NCBI GenBank assembly: GCA_020342025.1
Contig: CP070840.1
Coordinates: 3,839,415 to 3,854,910 of the forward strand
Reading direction: 5' to 3'
Origin: Deltaproteobacteria bacterium
GTDB lineage: Bacteria > Desulfobacterota > DSM-4660 > Desulfatiglandales > HGW-15
DNA: 15,496 bases
In this document: positions 5,929-13,915 of the stretch, one piece after another
Position numbering within the stretch: the stretch's first letter is position 1
How the letters are laid out: the number at the start of each line of letters is the position of its first letter
Program-made: the position numbers and the translations under genes
The notes under the pieces: generated by a model
Told to the model about the DNA's origin: nothing
The model's input: the letters and a program-made list of their open reading frames with translations, nothing else
Database searches by the model: none

Positions 5929-7341
5929 TTACTCTGGATGATGGTTCATATCCTTGGATAGCCGTCGGATGAGAGTCAGGGCAAAGTTTCTCAAGAAAAG
6001 GAGTTGCATGGACTCCGAAGCTTTGTCCAGCAAGGTGGCGCTGATCTTCAACAAAATACAATCTGTAGCAGCCAACACCGTCGCGATGCGGGCTTGCCCG
6101 CTCAGATAGGACATCTCTCCAAAGCATTCACCACGACCAATCGTCGCGATGTTCTTATTTTCCTTCTGGACTGCGGCCCTTCCACTCAGTATGATATAAA
6201 ATGAATCGTCTATCTCCCCTTCAGCCACGACCACCTTCCCCTTTCTAACCTTTATCATATTGCTCGCGTCAAGGATCTCTTTGACTTGATCTCTCTCAAA
6301 ATTTTCAAAGAATGGCACGTTAAGCACATAATCAACCACATCCTCAACCTTTTCACGCCTCGTGGTCCCAGTCATCCCCCGCAATGCCACCCTCAGGTCG
6401 TAAGCAAAATCCATGCATGTCTGATACCGATCAGAGGGATCCCTCGCCATGGACTTTCGCACGATCTTCTCTAAGATTTCAGGGACTTCGGGCCGTATAA
6501 CGCGAACAGATGGCGGGTCCTCGTTGGTAATCTTGTACATAATGGAAAAATAGTTGTCCCCTGGAAAGGCCTGTTGACCCGTTAGAAGCTCATAGAAAAC
6601 GGCGCCTAAGGAGAAGATATCACTCCTTTCTTCCACAGGCTCTTCTCTTACCTGTTCTGGAGACATATAGCTGGGGGAGCCAATAATGCCCTTTGAGATG
6701 GTCTGTTCAGACTTGATTTGGGCGATACTGAAATCGGCTATTTTTACGGCTCCTGATTGCGTGAGCATAATATTTGAGGGTTTGATATCCCTGTGGATAA
6801 CGCCCATTTTGTGTGCGTAATCAAGGGCTTTGCAGGCGATAAAAATGATTTCAACTGCCTTACTGATGGCAAGAAGATTCTCCCTCTTACAATGTACTTC
6901 AAGGGTGGGACCATCCACGTACTCCATGGTGATATAGCAAAAATCCCGGTACATGCCTGCATCATAGACGGCGATAATATTGGGGTGCATGAGCATTCCC
7001 GCCGATTGTGCCTCTAAGAAAAACCTCTCTCGATATCTCTCTGCCTTTTCACCCACAACGTTGCGGGAAGGCCGGGCGATCTTGATGCTCACATCCCTAT
7101 TAATGTAGGGATCTCTCCCCTGGTAAACCACACCCACGCTGCCCTGGCCCAGTTTTCCCACGATCTCATAGCGTCCCACGGTATTGAGATCTGAGAGATC
7201 AGCAAGAAATTGGGTGTCAACAGGGCTGGCTTCCTTGTCTTTTCCCAGAACTTTGGCCTTCAGCCAACCGGAAAAGCCATGCCCCTTCCCATCCTCCTGC
7301 CCTTTTTCCTCTTTCTCTGCCAGTGGGTTTAACTTGACCAA
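5929..7341 (-). CDS. Ser/Thr protein kinase fused to a cyclic-nucleotide-binding domain
   Basis: This 470-residue soluble Hanks-type kinase has a C-terminal cNMP-binding/CRP-like domain and no membrane segment. Kinase features are the glycine loop GQGSVG (65-70), Lys87 in VSIK, the catalytic loop HRDIKPSN (183-190) and SPSYMSPEQ (222-230). The magnesium motif is DFS (203-205) instead of DFG. The second domain (about 340-465) has GECFGEMSYLSGQARIATV (404-422), with the phosphate-cassette Glu and Arg418, so nucleotide binding is plausible. The start is TTG at 7341-7339, supported by TAGGAG 6 bp upstream; the next Met is inside the kinase fold. A second-messenger-gated kinase is the simplest reading. 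Substrates are unknown. It sits between the lipoprotein gene (87 bp upstream) and rimO. Confidence 0.9.
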   Translation of the reverse strand: MVKLNPLAEKEEKGQEDGKGHGFSGWLKAKVLGKDKEASPVDTQFLADLSDLNTVGRYEIVGKLGQGSVGVVYQGRDPYINRDVSIKIARPSRNVVGEKAERYRERFFLEAQSAGMLMHPNIIAVYDAGMYRDFCYITMEYVDGPTLEVHCKRENLLAISKAVEIIFIACKALDYAHKMGVIHRDIKPSNIMLTQSGAVKIADFSIAQIKSEQTISKGIIGSPSYMSPEQVREEPVEERSDIFSLGAVFYELLTGQQAFPGDNYFSIMYKITNEDPPSVRVIRPEVPEILEKIVRKSMARDPSDRYQTCMDFAYDLRVALRGMTGTTRREKVEDVVDYVLNVPFFENFERDQVKEILDASNMIKVRKGKVVVAEGEIDDSFYIILSGRAAVQKENKNIATIGRGECFGEMSYLSGQARIATVLAATDCILLKISATLLDKASESMQLLFLRNFALTLIRRLSKDMNHHPE

Positions 7342-7428
7342 TAAAGTCTCCTAATCAGGTAACACACCGATTTATATCATAAAATGGCCAAAAAGTATAC
7401 CAGCAACTCCTCACTCGTTACTCCTCCC

Positions 7429-8049
7429 TCATTTCAACCCCGCCTGCTGGAACAACCTGGGCACATCCAGCCTGTTCACCACGTCCGAGAAGATCTCCCC
7501 CATCACTTTGTCTGCGTCGCCACGGCCCAGCACCTTGAGACGTTCTGCCTGTCCACTGATCGTCTGACTGCCCAGGAATTCCCCATCCTTCATCAACTTC
7601 GCCTCGTAATCCATCGTGACGACCCAGTCCCTGCCCACCAGATCCAAAAGGAGATCCTTGAGCACAATCACCATTTCAATCTCGCTCTCTTTCTTCTCTG
7701 AAACAACCTCTGCGCCCAAATACTCCAACCGCTCTTTGAAGACCTCCTTAAACAGAGCAGGAATATGGTAAACACCTATCTTGAAGCCCGTGTCATCCCC
7801 TCGCGCAAAAAAAAGTGTGATGTTTCCTGAAAAATTCCTGTATTGCTCCTGGGCCCCTTTGCCAATGAGATCTTTGGATTTTCTCGCATCTTCGAATGCG
7901 ATAAATACCTTTTTCCCCTTCAGTGCTTCCGATCTCATTGGAAGCTGGTAAGTCACCTTGAGCTCGGGAATCGTGGTACAGGAGGTGACGGCCATTAAAA
8001 CAAAAAGCATCCCTATGAAACGCCTCCTCGCTCCGCTCTTCTCCCCCAT
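7429..8049 (-). CDS. Small predicted lipoprotein, function unknown
   Basis: This is a 206-residue exported protein. Residues 1-24 form a signal peptide: basic SGARRR, a hydrophobic stretch (FIGMLFVLMA) and a lipobox ending VTSC, with lipidation expected at Cys24. The mature part is soluble mixed alpha/beta with no recognised catalytic motif. Its size and order of strands recall YajG/LptE-like small outer-membrane lipoproteins, but I cannot assign a family. ATG 8049 was preferred because AAGGAGGA (8064-8057) sits 7 bp before it; an in-frame GTG at 8067 would place that site inside the gene. The stop is TGA. It probably shares a transcript with the cca-type gene upstream (63 bp) and the kinase gene downstream (87 bp). 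Confidence 0.75.
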   Translation of the reverse strand: MGEKSGARRRFIGMLFVLMAVTSCTTIPELKVTYQLPMRSEALKGKKVFIAFEDARKSKDLIGKGAQEQYRNFSGNITLFFARGDDTGFKIGVYHIPALFKEVFKERLEYLGAEVVSEKKESEIEMVIVLKDLLLDLVGRDWVVTMDYEAKLMKDGEFLGSQTISGQAERLKVLGRGDADKVMGEIFSDVVNRLDVPRLFQQAGLK

Positions 8050-8112
8050 TTCTCTATCCTCCTTCACAAGATTGATCTAACTAACGGATCAAATAAACAA
8101 GGCAAGCCCGGA

Positions 8113-9447
8113 TTACTCAGCCTTGAGCTTGGCCCTGCTGTTTGTGGTCTCCCCTATTTGTTTAAGGAGCGCTATTAGCTCCTCTTTCGTATTCAACTCA
8201 GGGTGATCCGTTACGCTATCGACGAGTTGATCTAAAATCCTTCCCACTTCAGGTCCTTCTGGCAGACCCAAGATCTCCATAACCTCATGACCATCAATGG
8301 CCAGATCCTCGGAATTTTCCGCTAAGCCTTTACGCCTTAAGGTCTCAATCCTCTCCTTAAGCTCTAAGAACTGACCCATTTTCTCATCACTTATGCCATG
8401 GGCCAAAATGTCCGCCTCGCGAAAGGCAAGGAGGCGGTCCATGTTTTCTGAACCCACGCGCCGGACCAGGCGTCTCACCGCCCCATCGCTCCACGTTGAA
8501 TCATATCCCACCATGCTCATGTGATGGGTAATCAGGTTTGCGACCTTACCCATCATCTCATGACTAAACTTGAGACGTTCCATAATCTCTCTGCCCAGTT
8601 TGGCACTCTCCTCCTCGTGTCCCAAGAAGCGGAACTGGCCCCCTATTTTTCTCCTCGCACGGGGTTTGGCAATATCGTGTAACAGGGCTGTCAGCCTCAA
8701 AACGGGGTCTGGTTCCACCTGATCAAGGGTCTCCATGATATGTTTGTAGATCGTATATCTGTGAGAGGCATTCTGTCTTTTTCTGTACCCCTCAAGGAGC
8801 TCCGGAAGGAACTGTGCAAGAAGGCCTGCCCGGACCATGAGATTGAAGCCGACCGACGGTCTTCGGCTCAGCAGGATCTTCAGTAACTCTTCCCTTATCC
8901 TCTCTGGCGCCACAGAACCCACTTGTTCAGCCATCACAGAGATAGTTGCCAGGGTCTTGGACTCTATTCGAAATCCCAGTTCAATGGCCAATCGCACAGC
9001 CCTCAAGAGACGAAGCGGATCCTCTCTGAACCTCTCTTTCGGGTCTCCCACGGCCCTCACTAACCTGCGCAAGAGATCATCCTGTCCTCCGTAAGGATCC
9101 AGAATCTTCCTGCGCTCCTTATCATAGGCCATGGCGTTTATGGTAAAGTCGCGGTGCCCTAAATCTCCCTCAATACTGGGCCCAAAGCCATTTGACCCCC
9201 TGAACGTGGTGACCTCATAACACCGGTCCATATGAACAAGCGTTACGGTTCCATGTTTTAAGGAGAAATTCCTTATATCCCGTAATGTGGACTTGATCTC
9301 TGCCGGCGTTGCAGAGGTGGCCACATCCCAGTCCGTCACCGGCCGTTCGAGGCAATGATCCCTTACCGCCCCCCCAACGATATATGCCTGGTGGCCGGAA
9401 GCATGCAGGCGCTGCACCACGGTCACGATGAACTCTGGTATGTCCAT
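8113..9447 (-). CDS. cca: tRNA nucleotidyltransferase / poly(A) polymerase family with HD domain (CCA-adding type)
   Basis: This class II nucleotidyltransferase would add or repair the 3' CCA of tRNA. In the 444-residue form the head domain has YIVGGAVRD (22-30), the catalytic pair DWD (Asp39, Asp41) and HRDFTINAMAYD (98-109). Next come the neck helices with REDPLRLLRAVR (141-152). An HD phosphohydrolase domain follows, with His236, LLHDIAKPRAR (255-265; His257-Asp258) and GHEEES (276-281). The HD domain is typical of bacterial CCA enzymes with 2',3'-cyclic phosphatase activity. A CC-adding, A-adding or poly(A) polymerase specificity cannot be told apart from sequence alone. ATG 9447 has no good ribosome binding site; an in-frame TTG at 9477 would add 10 residues. 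Confidence 0.88.
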   Translation of the reverse strand: MDIPEFIVTVVQRLHASGHQAYIVGGAVRDHCLERPVTDWDVATSATPAEIKSTLRDIRNFSLKHGTVTLVHMDRCYEVTTFRGSNGFGPSIEGDLGHRDFTINAMAYDKERRKILDPYGGQDDLLRRLVRAVGDPKERFREDPLRLLRAVRLAIELGFRIESKTLATISVMAEQVGSVAPERIREELLKILLSRRPSVGFNLMVRAGLLAQFLPELLEGYRKRQNASHRYTIYKHIMETLDQVEPDPVLRLTALLHDIAKPRARRKIGGQFRFLGHEEESAKLGREIMERLKFSHEMMGKVANLITHHMSMVGYDSTWSDGAVRRLVRRVGSENMDRLLAFREADILAHGISDEKMGQFLELKERIETLRRKGLAENSEDLAIDGHEVMEILGLPEGPEVGRILDQLVDSVTDHPELNTKEELIALLKQIGETTNSRAKLKAE

Positions 9448-9534
9448 GCCTTGGGCTTTAGAATCCTTCCCTGTCAAATCAAAGACTTGAAGGAATTTTC
9501 GATCCTTTTCCCTCCTGTTGAATGCCTTACACAG

Positions 9535-9543
9535 ATTCTACCA
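9535..9543 (-). promoter_or_regulatory. Extended -10 promoter candidate for the cca-lipoprotein-kinase-rimO run
   Basis: The minus strand reads TGGTAGAAT (9543-9535), an extended -10 box with five of six bases matching TATAAT. No good -35 box is at the expected distance. It would start transcription about 80 bp before ATG 9447. An AGGAGG at 9516-9511 lies between but has no start codon at the right distance. Confidence 0.35.
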
Positions 9544-9833
9544 CAGAAGCAACAGCAAAATAACGCAACTTTCACTCCCACGCTGCCTATCAGGGCCGCA
9601 TGATCATAAGCTTCAACGGGGCCGTCTCTTCCCGGGGTAGACTCCGGCGGGAATCCAGAGGGCTGAAAAACTTGACAAAATGACTTGCCAAGATTGGACC
9701 GATTGGGTTACAGGGATAGGAGTTCTCGTAACAGGGCAAACTTCCCCACGGCAGACCTAGCCGACCGGCCTATGAAGGGGCATTGCTTGCCCTACAAACA
9801 ATTCCATTTGATTTGGAAAGGATATCCGGGGGT
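9544..9833. other. Intergenic region between divergent genes
   Basis: No gene is recognised here. It holds a partial extragenic-palindrome sequence (CCGGCGGGAATCCAG, about 9644-9658), an isolated TTGACA (9672-9677) without a matching -10 box, and a pair of direct repeats TTACAGGG and TAACAGGG (about 9709 and 9730), 21 bp apart, that could bind a regulator of the plus-strand cluster. None of these is strong alone. Confidence 0.35.
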
Positions 9834-11024
9834 ATGGAGGATCCCAAAGAAAGACTGGTGACGTCTATTTCTACCACCGAACTTGAACGCCGTTGGGGGG
9901 CAGCACGGGAAATGATGCGCGATAATAAAATCGATTTCCTCATAATGCGGAACGATGAGGAGTTCTTGGGGGGATACGTTAAATGGTTCACGGATCTACC
10001 CGCTCGCCATAGTTATCCCTATACCGTTATCTTCCCGGTAGATGATGAGATGACCCTCATCTCTTGCGGCGCTGCGCCCCCTGGAGACCCGGGGCCTCCG
10101 CCGTGGGCCGTGCGGGGCGTGAAAAAGAGGTTGGGAGCCCCCTATTTTCCATCGGCCCACTATACGAGCACCTATGATGCCGAACTGGCCGTCGAGGTTT
10201 TGAAGGAGAAGAGAGGGGCGACCATCGGGCTGGTGGGAAGATCGTTCATCCCTATTAATTTTTACGAGGTCCTGAGCAAACATCTGACCGGGTCAACGTT
10301 TATAGATGCCACAGAACAGATCGATCAGATCAAAGTGATAAAAAGTCAGGAGGAAATTGAGCTGATCAAACAGACCGCCCAACTCCAGGATGCAGCCATG
10401 GAACACGTGAAAAAATCCATTAAACCTGGACGAAGGGATTTCGAGATCTATGCGGAAGCCCTCCATTTCACGGCTCTACATGGAAGCGAACGGCAACTGA
10501 TACTGGTCAGTTCTGGCCCTCACGGTACACCCGTGCCATTCCAGCCCCGTCATTTCCAAAACAGGGTGATGAAGGCTGGAGACCAGGTTTCCGTCCTCAT
10601 CGAGGTGAATGGACCCGGCGGGTTTTACGCAGAGCTGGGTAGAATTTTTTCCATTGGAAAACCACCGCAGGAATTGCAGGACGCCTTTGGGGTTGCCCTA
10701 GGGGCACAAAAATTATCTCTTGAACGATTAAAGCCTGGAGCGGATCCGAAAGAGATCTGGAACGCAAACAATGAATTCCTGGAGAATAGCGGGTATTTTC
10801 CTGAAAGACGGCTCTATGCCCACGGCCAGGGTTATGACCTGGTCGAACGCCCCCTCATCCGGTACGATGAACCCATGAAGATTAGGGCAGGCATGAATCT
10901 TACCGTTCACCCCACCGCCACTAACGAACGGTCCTGGGCAGGGGCTACGGATAACTACCTCGTCACGGAGAATGGGGTGAGCCCCTGCCTCCACAAGACA
11001 CCGAAGGAAATTATGGTTGTGTAG
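9834..11024 (+). CDS. M24/creatinase-fold hydrolase-like protein with altered metal site
   Basis: This 396-residue protein has the two-domain layout of aminopeptidase P, prolidase and creatinase: a creatinase-type N-terminal domain (about 1-165) and a pita-bread domain (about 175-390). Pita-bread landmarks are GDQVSVLIEVNG (249-260), GFYAELGR (263-270), HGQGYDLVERP (330-340), GMNLTVHP (353-360) and TDNYLVTENG (372-381). The normal ligands D, D, H, E, E read Glu257, Glu267, His330, His359 and Thr372, and the second conserved His (HExP) is Val338. A standard two-metal aminopeptidase is therefore unlikely; a metal-free C-N hydrolase like creatinase or another chemistry is possible. ATG 9834 was chosen over TTG 9783, with GGAAAGGA about 11 bp upstream. 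It is the first gene of the plus-strand cluster, 90 bp before the dehydrogenase gene. Confidence 0.82.
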   Translation: MEDPKERLVTSISTTELERRWGAAREMMRDNKIDFLIMRNDEEFLGGYVKWFTDLPARHSYPYTVIFPVDDEMTLISCGAAPPGDPGPPPWAVRGVKKRLGAPYFPSAHYTSTYDAELAVEVLKEKRGATIGLVGRSFIPINFYEVLSKHLTGSTFIDATEQIDQIKVIKSQEEIELIKQTAQLQDAAMEHVKKSIKPGRRDFEIYAEALHFTALHGSERQLILVSSGPHGTPVPFQPRHFQNRVMKAGDQVSVLIEVNGPGGFYAELGRIFSIGKPPQELQDAFGVALGAQKLSLERLKPGADPKEIWNANNEFLENSGYFPERRLYAHGQGYDLVERPLIRYDEPMKIRAGMNLTVHPTATNERSWAGATDNYLVTENGVSPCLHKTPKEIMVV

Positions 11025-11114
11025 GAACTGAAAGGGTCCTTGTGCGGGCCGGAAATAACAGAAAGCAGAAGAAGAACGCTGCTGGAAGCAACCTCTTAGA
11101 GAAGGGAAACATAG

Positions 11115-12059
11115 ATGGACCTGCTCATACTGGATCAGTTTGCAGACTACTACAAGAATAAATTAGAACACCAGTTCCCTCAGGTCTCCATACATGCGGT
11201 TTCTAGGGAAGAGGAAATTGGAGATCTTATTGAGAAAATAGATATCCTGATGACCATTAAGATCACCGACGCGCCTATGAAAAGGGCATCCAAATTACAA
11301 TGGATACAGGCCATGACCGTTGGGGTGGACTTTTTTCTCAAGCTCCCCTCACTCAGAAAGGACGTGATCATGACTTCCACCCGAGGCATTCACGGTCCGC
11401 AGATGTCAGAGATGGCCATTTTACTCATGCTCGCGTTGAACAGGAACTTTCCCCAGATCGTTCGAAATCAGGACCAACGGATATGGGAACGGTGGCCCAC
11501 AAAACTCCTTTACCAGAAGAAGGTGGGGATTCTGGGGCTGGGGGTCAGCGGACAAGAGATTGCCCGTAAGTGCAAGGCCTTCAATATGACGGTCTATGGA
11601 ATTAATCGCACAAAAAGGGAGATAGAATTTGTCGATCACTTCTTCCACCCTGACGGACTTCTGGAAGTGGTCAGAGAAGTGGATTATTTCGTTATCGTGA
11701 TCCCGTCCACACCGCAAACCCGTAATATGGTGAATGCCGAGGCGCTCTCATCCATGAAACCAACGGCCTTCTTGGTCAACCTGGGGAGGGGAGACGTTGT
11801 GGACGAAAAGGCATTGATCCATGTCCTGGAAACGGGTAACATCGCCGGAGCAGCCCTGGACGTCTTTGCTGGAGATCCAAAACCCCTGGCCAAAGACAGT
11901 CCCCTGTGGGGGATGAAGAACGTGATTATAACGCCGCGCGTAGGGGGAATGACTGACATTTATCCGGATCAGATCCTCCCCATATTCGAAGAAAACCTGA
12001 GGCGTTTTCTCAAAGGAGAGAGGCGGGATCTGATCAATTTCATAGAATGGTCGAAGTGA
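11115..12059 (+). CDS. D-2-hydroxyacid dehydrogenase-like protein (NAD-binding)
   Basis: This family oxidises D-2-hydroxyacids, or reduces 2-oxoacids, with NAD(P). The 314 residues match the usual length. The Rossmann motif is VGILGLGVSG (137-146), and the catalytic-site Arg is in NLGRGDVVDE (Arg225). The other two active-site positions are changed. The usual Glu in DVFxxEPL is Asp254 (DVFAGDPKPL), and the usual His in TPHxxG is Arg275 (TPRVGG). That His is the general acid/base, so the chemistry may differ or be lost. ATG 11115 has AAGGGA about 7-8 bp upstream. It lies between the M24-like gene and the TRAP genes and should share their transcript, which suggests it acts on the same imported compound. 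Confidence 0.85.
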   Translation: MDLLILDQFADYYKNKLEHQFPQVSIHAVSREEEIGDLIEKIDILMTIKITDAPMKRASKLQWIQAMTVGVDFFLKLPSLRKDVIMTSTRGIHGPQMSEMAILLMLALNRNFPQIVRNQDQRIWERWPTKLLYQKKVGILGLGVSGQEIARKCKAFNMTVYGINRTKREIEFVDHFFHPDGLLEVVREVDYFVIVIPSTPQTRNMVNAEALSSMKPTAFLVNLGRGDVVDEKALIHVLETGNIAGAALDVFAGDPKPLAKDSPLWGMKNVIITPRVGGMTDIYPDQILPIFEENLRRFLKGERRDLINFIEWSK

Positions 12060-12094
12060 GATTCATAAACCACCCCAAGATGGGATAAACATGG

Positions 12095-12112
12095 AAGGAG
12101 GTGATGCTCCTT
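12095..12112 (+). other. Short hairpin upstream of dctP
   Basis: AAGGAG (12095-12100) pairs with CTCCTT (12107-12112) around GTGATG, followed by TTC. It could be a weak terminator or attenuator after the dehydrogenase gene. The 5' arm also looks like a ribosome binding site but has no usable start codon. Confidence 0.3.
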
Positions 12113-12178
12113 TTCAAAAACACTGCGTACTAAAGGACTATGTCTGAGCTCAAAACTTTAATCTATAAAGGAGGTATC

Positions 12179-13189
12179 ATGTCTAAAAAAACTTTATCGC
12201 TTGTGTTAGTCGCAATAGGCCTTTGCTTCTGCTTGAGTGTTTCGTTCATTTCAGTCAGTGAGGCTGCATCAAGCAAGATAACCCTTCAAGCGATCACAGC
12301 ATGGCCAAAGACAACATTTATGGTCCAGAACTTCATGCGGTTTATGGATAGGGTAAATGGTAGAGCGGCTGAACTGTATCCAGGCCAGTTTGAGATCAAT
12401 TACAAAGGCGGCCCCGAGGTCATATCCTTCAGAGAACAGGTGGAGGCCGTGCGAACCGGACTGGTGGACATAGTCTTCACCGCGACCAGTTATTACACGT
12501 CCATAATCCCGGCAGGCGACGGATTCAGCGCAACCGCCTATAAACCCTGGGAAGAAAGGGAGAAAGGCGTTTTTAACTTTATGCAAGGAATCCATGCGGA
12601 AAAGGCCAATGCCTTTTTCTTATCTAGAATGGGCTCTGGAATTCCCTTTCAGATTTATCTGAACAAACCGGTCAAAACCGTTGCGGATTTGAAAGGTGTG
12701 AAATTGCGCTGTTCACCAACCCTCGTACCCTTCCTCAAAAAGATCGAAGCAAACCCCATCGTCATGAAACCCGGGGATATTTACACCGCCCTTGAACGGG
12801 GGGTGGTGGAAGGTTACGTGTGGCCGGCAGCCCAGATACGGGAATGGGGCTGGGAAAGAGTCACAAAGTATGTGTTGGAACCTGCCCTTCCCTACCAAGC
12901 CATTGATGTGGTGCTGGTTAACCTGGATGCCTGGAAAAAGCTTCCCACACACCTTCAGGACCTCCTCATCTATTCAGCAAAAGAGGATGAATTCCGCACT
13001 ATCGTGCGTGCCCTAGAGTATATCCCTAGGGAGAATGCGGAACTCCAGAAGATGGGCATTCAATTCATCAGCATGCCTGACTCAGAGACCAAGAAGCTTC
13101 AAGACGCAGCCATTTCCGCGCTCTGGGATGTGCTCATTAAACGAGATCCGCAAAATGGTCCAAAGTTTAGGAGCATGATCTCAAAGTAA
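12179..13189 (+). CDS. dctP: TRAP transporter substrate-binding protein DctP
   Basis: This is the periplasmic solute receptor of a tripartite ATP-independent transporter. A signal peptide covers residues 1-29 (hydrophobic core LSLVLVAIGLCFCLSVSF, cleavage after SEA). The mature protein has family features such as GGPEVISFREQVEAVRTGLVD (split around 77-97) and the segment DLKGVKLRCS (170-179). In that segment Arg177 is at the position of the arginine that grips the substrate carboxylate in DctP proteins. GDIYTALERGVVEGYVWP (199-216) follows. It therefore most likely binds an organic acid. ATG 12179 is fixed by AAAGGAGGT (12167-12175); an in-frame ATG at 12140 has its site too close. It is followed by a hairpin, then dctQ and dctM. 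Confidence 0.92.
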   Translation: MSKKTLSLVLVAIGLCFCLSVSFISVSEAASSKITLQAITAWPKTTFMVQNFMRFMDRVNGRAAELYPGQFEINYKGGPEVISFREQVEAVRTGLVDIVFTATSYYTSIIPAGDGFSATAYKPWEEREKGVFNFMQGIHAEKANAFFLSRMGSGIPFQIYLNKPVKTVADLKGVKLRCSPTLVPFLKKIEANPIVMKPGDIYTALERGVVEGYVWPAAQIREWGWERVTKYVLEPALPYQAIDVVLVNLDAWKKLPTHLQDLLIYSAKEDEFRTIVRALEYIPRENAELQKMGIQFISMPDSETKKLQDAAISALWDVLIKRDPQNGPKFRSMISK

Positions 13190-13256
13190 TATTTGTGTAA
13201 CCTTTTTACAGGATCACCATTATTACCGCCTCTATGAGGTTTAATAACATGAATTA

Positions 13257-13293
13257 TGAAGGCCAGGAGTGGATATTTCCCTTCTGGCCTTCA
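13257..13293 (+). terminator. Hairpin between dctP and dctQ, likely attenuator
   Basis: TGAAGGCCAG (13257-13266) pairs perfectly with CTGGCCTTCA (13284-13293) over 10 bp, with a 17-nt loop. It is followed by A-rich sequence rather than a T-run, so full termination is doubtful on the plus strand. It may protect dctP mRNA or reduce read-through, raising receptor over membrane subunits. Confidence 0.45.
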
Positions 13294-13353
13294 AAAATAT
13301 CCCACCCTGGAATGGGGTAAGCAGAGCTCCAAAAAGGAAGAAAGGATCTAAGC

Positions 13354-13902
13354 GTGGCAAAAGTTATGGATAAGATATTGACAGTGCTTGGTGTGATACC
13401 GGCGCTTCTTCTTCTATACATCGTCCTCTCAACGAGCGTTAATGTCTTTGCTCGATTTCTCGGTTTTGGCGGACTGGTCTGGGGCGTGCAGTTCACTGAG
13501 TATTCCATGCTGTGGATGACACTTCTGGGAGCAACCTGGGTCCTGAAAAGGAACAAACATGTCACCGTGGATCTCATCACGGGGTTATTAAAAGAACGCA
13601 CCAAGGCCTACTTCGATCTCGTCCACAGCATCATGGGATTCGCTGTATGCGCGGTGCTCTGCTGGTACGGGGCTGTCGTCACATGGGGTCAGTATCAGAG
13701 AGGCGTGGTGGATATTCAGGTGGTAGATGTCCCCAAGTACCTGGTACTGCTCATTATACCCCTGGGATTCTTTTTTCTGTCTTTGGAGTTCATTCGTAGG
13801 TTTTTCGCAAGCCTAAGGGAAATCAGGCGGGGGAGAGGCGGGTCTTCTCTGAACAAAGGCGCTCCCATTCAGACAAACACCAACAGTCCTGAACGCATTT
13901 AA
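13354..13902 (+). CDS. dctQ: TRAP transporter small membrane subunit DctQ
   Basis: This is the small inner-membrane subunit that joins the receptor to the DctM channel. The 182 residues carry four hydrophobic segments at about 8-34, 46-64, 86-110 and 126-150. The family signature is FTEYSMLWMTLLGA (47-60), then KRNKHVTVDLI (65-75). The C-terminal tail (150-182) is basic, then polar, and looks disordered. The start is GTG 13354 with AAAGGA 7 bp upstream; no nearby ATG keeps the first membrane segment. The TAA stop overlaps the ribosome binding site of dctM, and 13 bp separate the genes, so translation is probably coupled. Confidence 0.9.
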   Translation: MAKVMDKILTVLGVIPALLLLYIVLSTSVNVFARFLGFGGLVWGVQFTEYSMLWMTLLGATWVLKRNKHVTVDLITGLLKERTKAYFDLVHSIMGFAVCAVLCWYGAVVTWGQYQRGVVDIQVVDVPKYLVLLIIPLGFFFLSLEFIRRFFASLREIRRGRGGSSLNKGAPIQTNTNSPERI

Positions 13903-13915
13903 GGAGATAATAATC

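Noticed and set aside
9672..9700. Sigma70 promoter from TTGACA at 9672
   Set aside because: The -35 box is perfect, but no sequence like TATAAT occurs 15-19 bp downstream.
9777..9790. Sigma54-type promoter (GG-N10-GC) before the M24-like gene
   Set aside because: The spacing fits, but the -24 element beyond GG does not match TGGCAC and there is no enhancer-binding regulator gene in the window.
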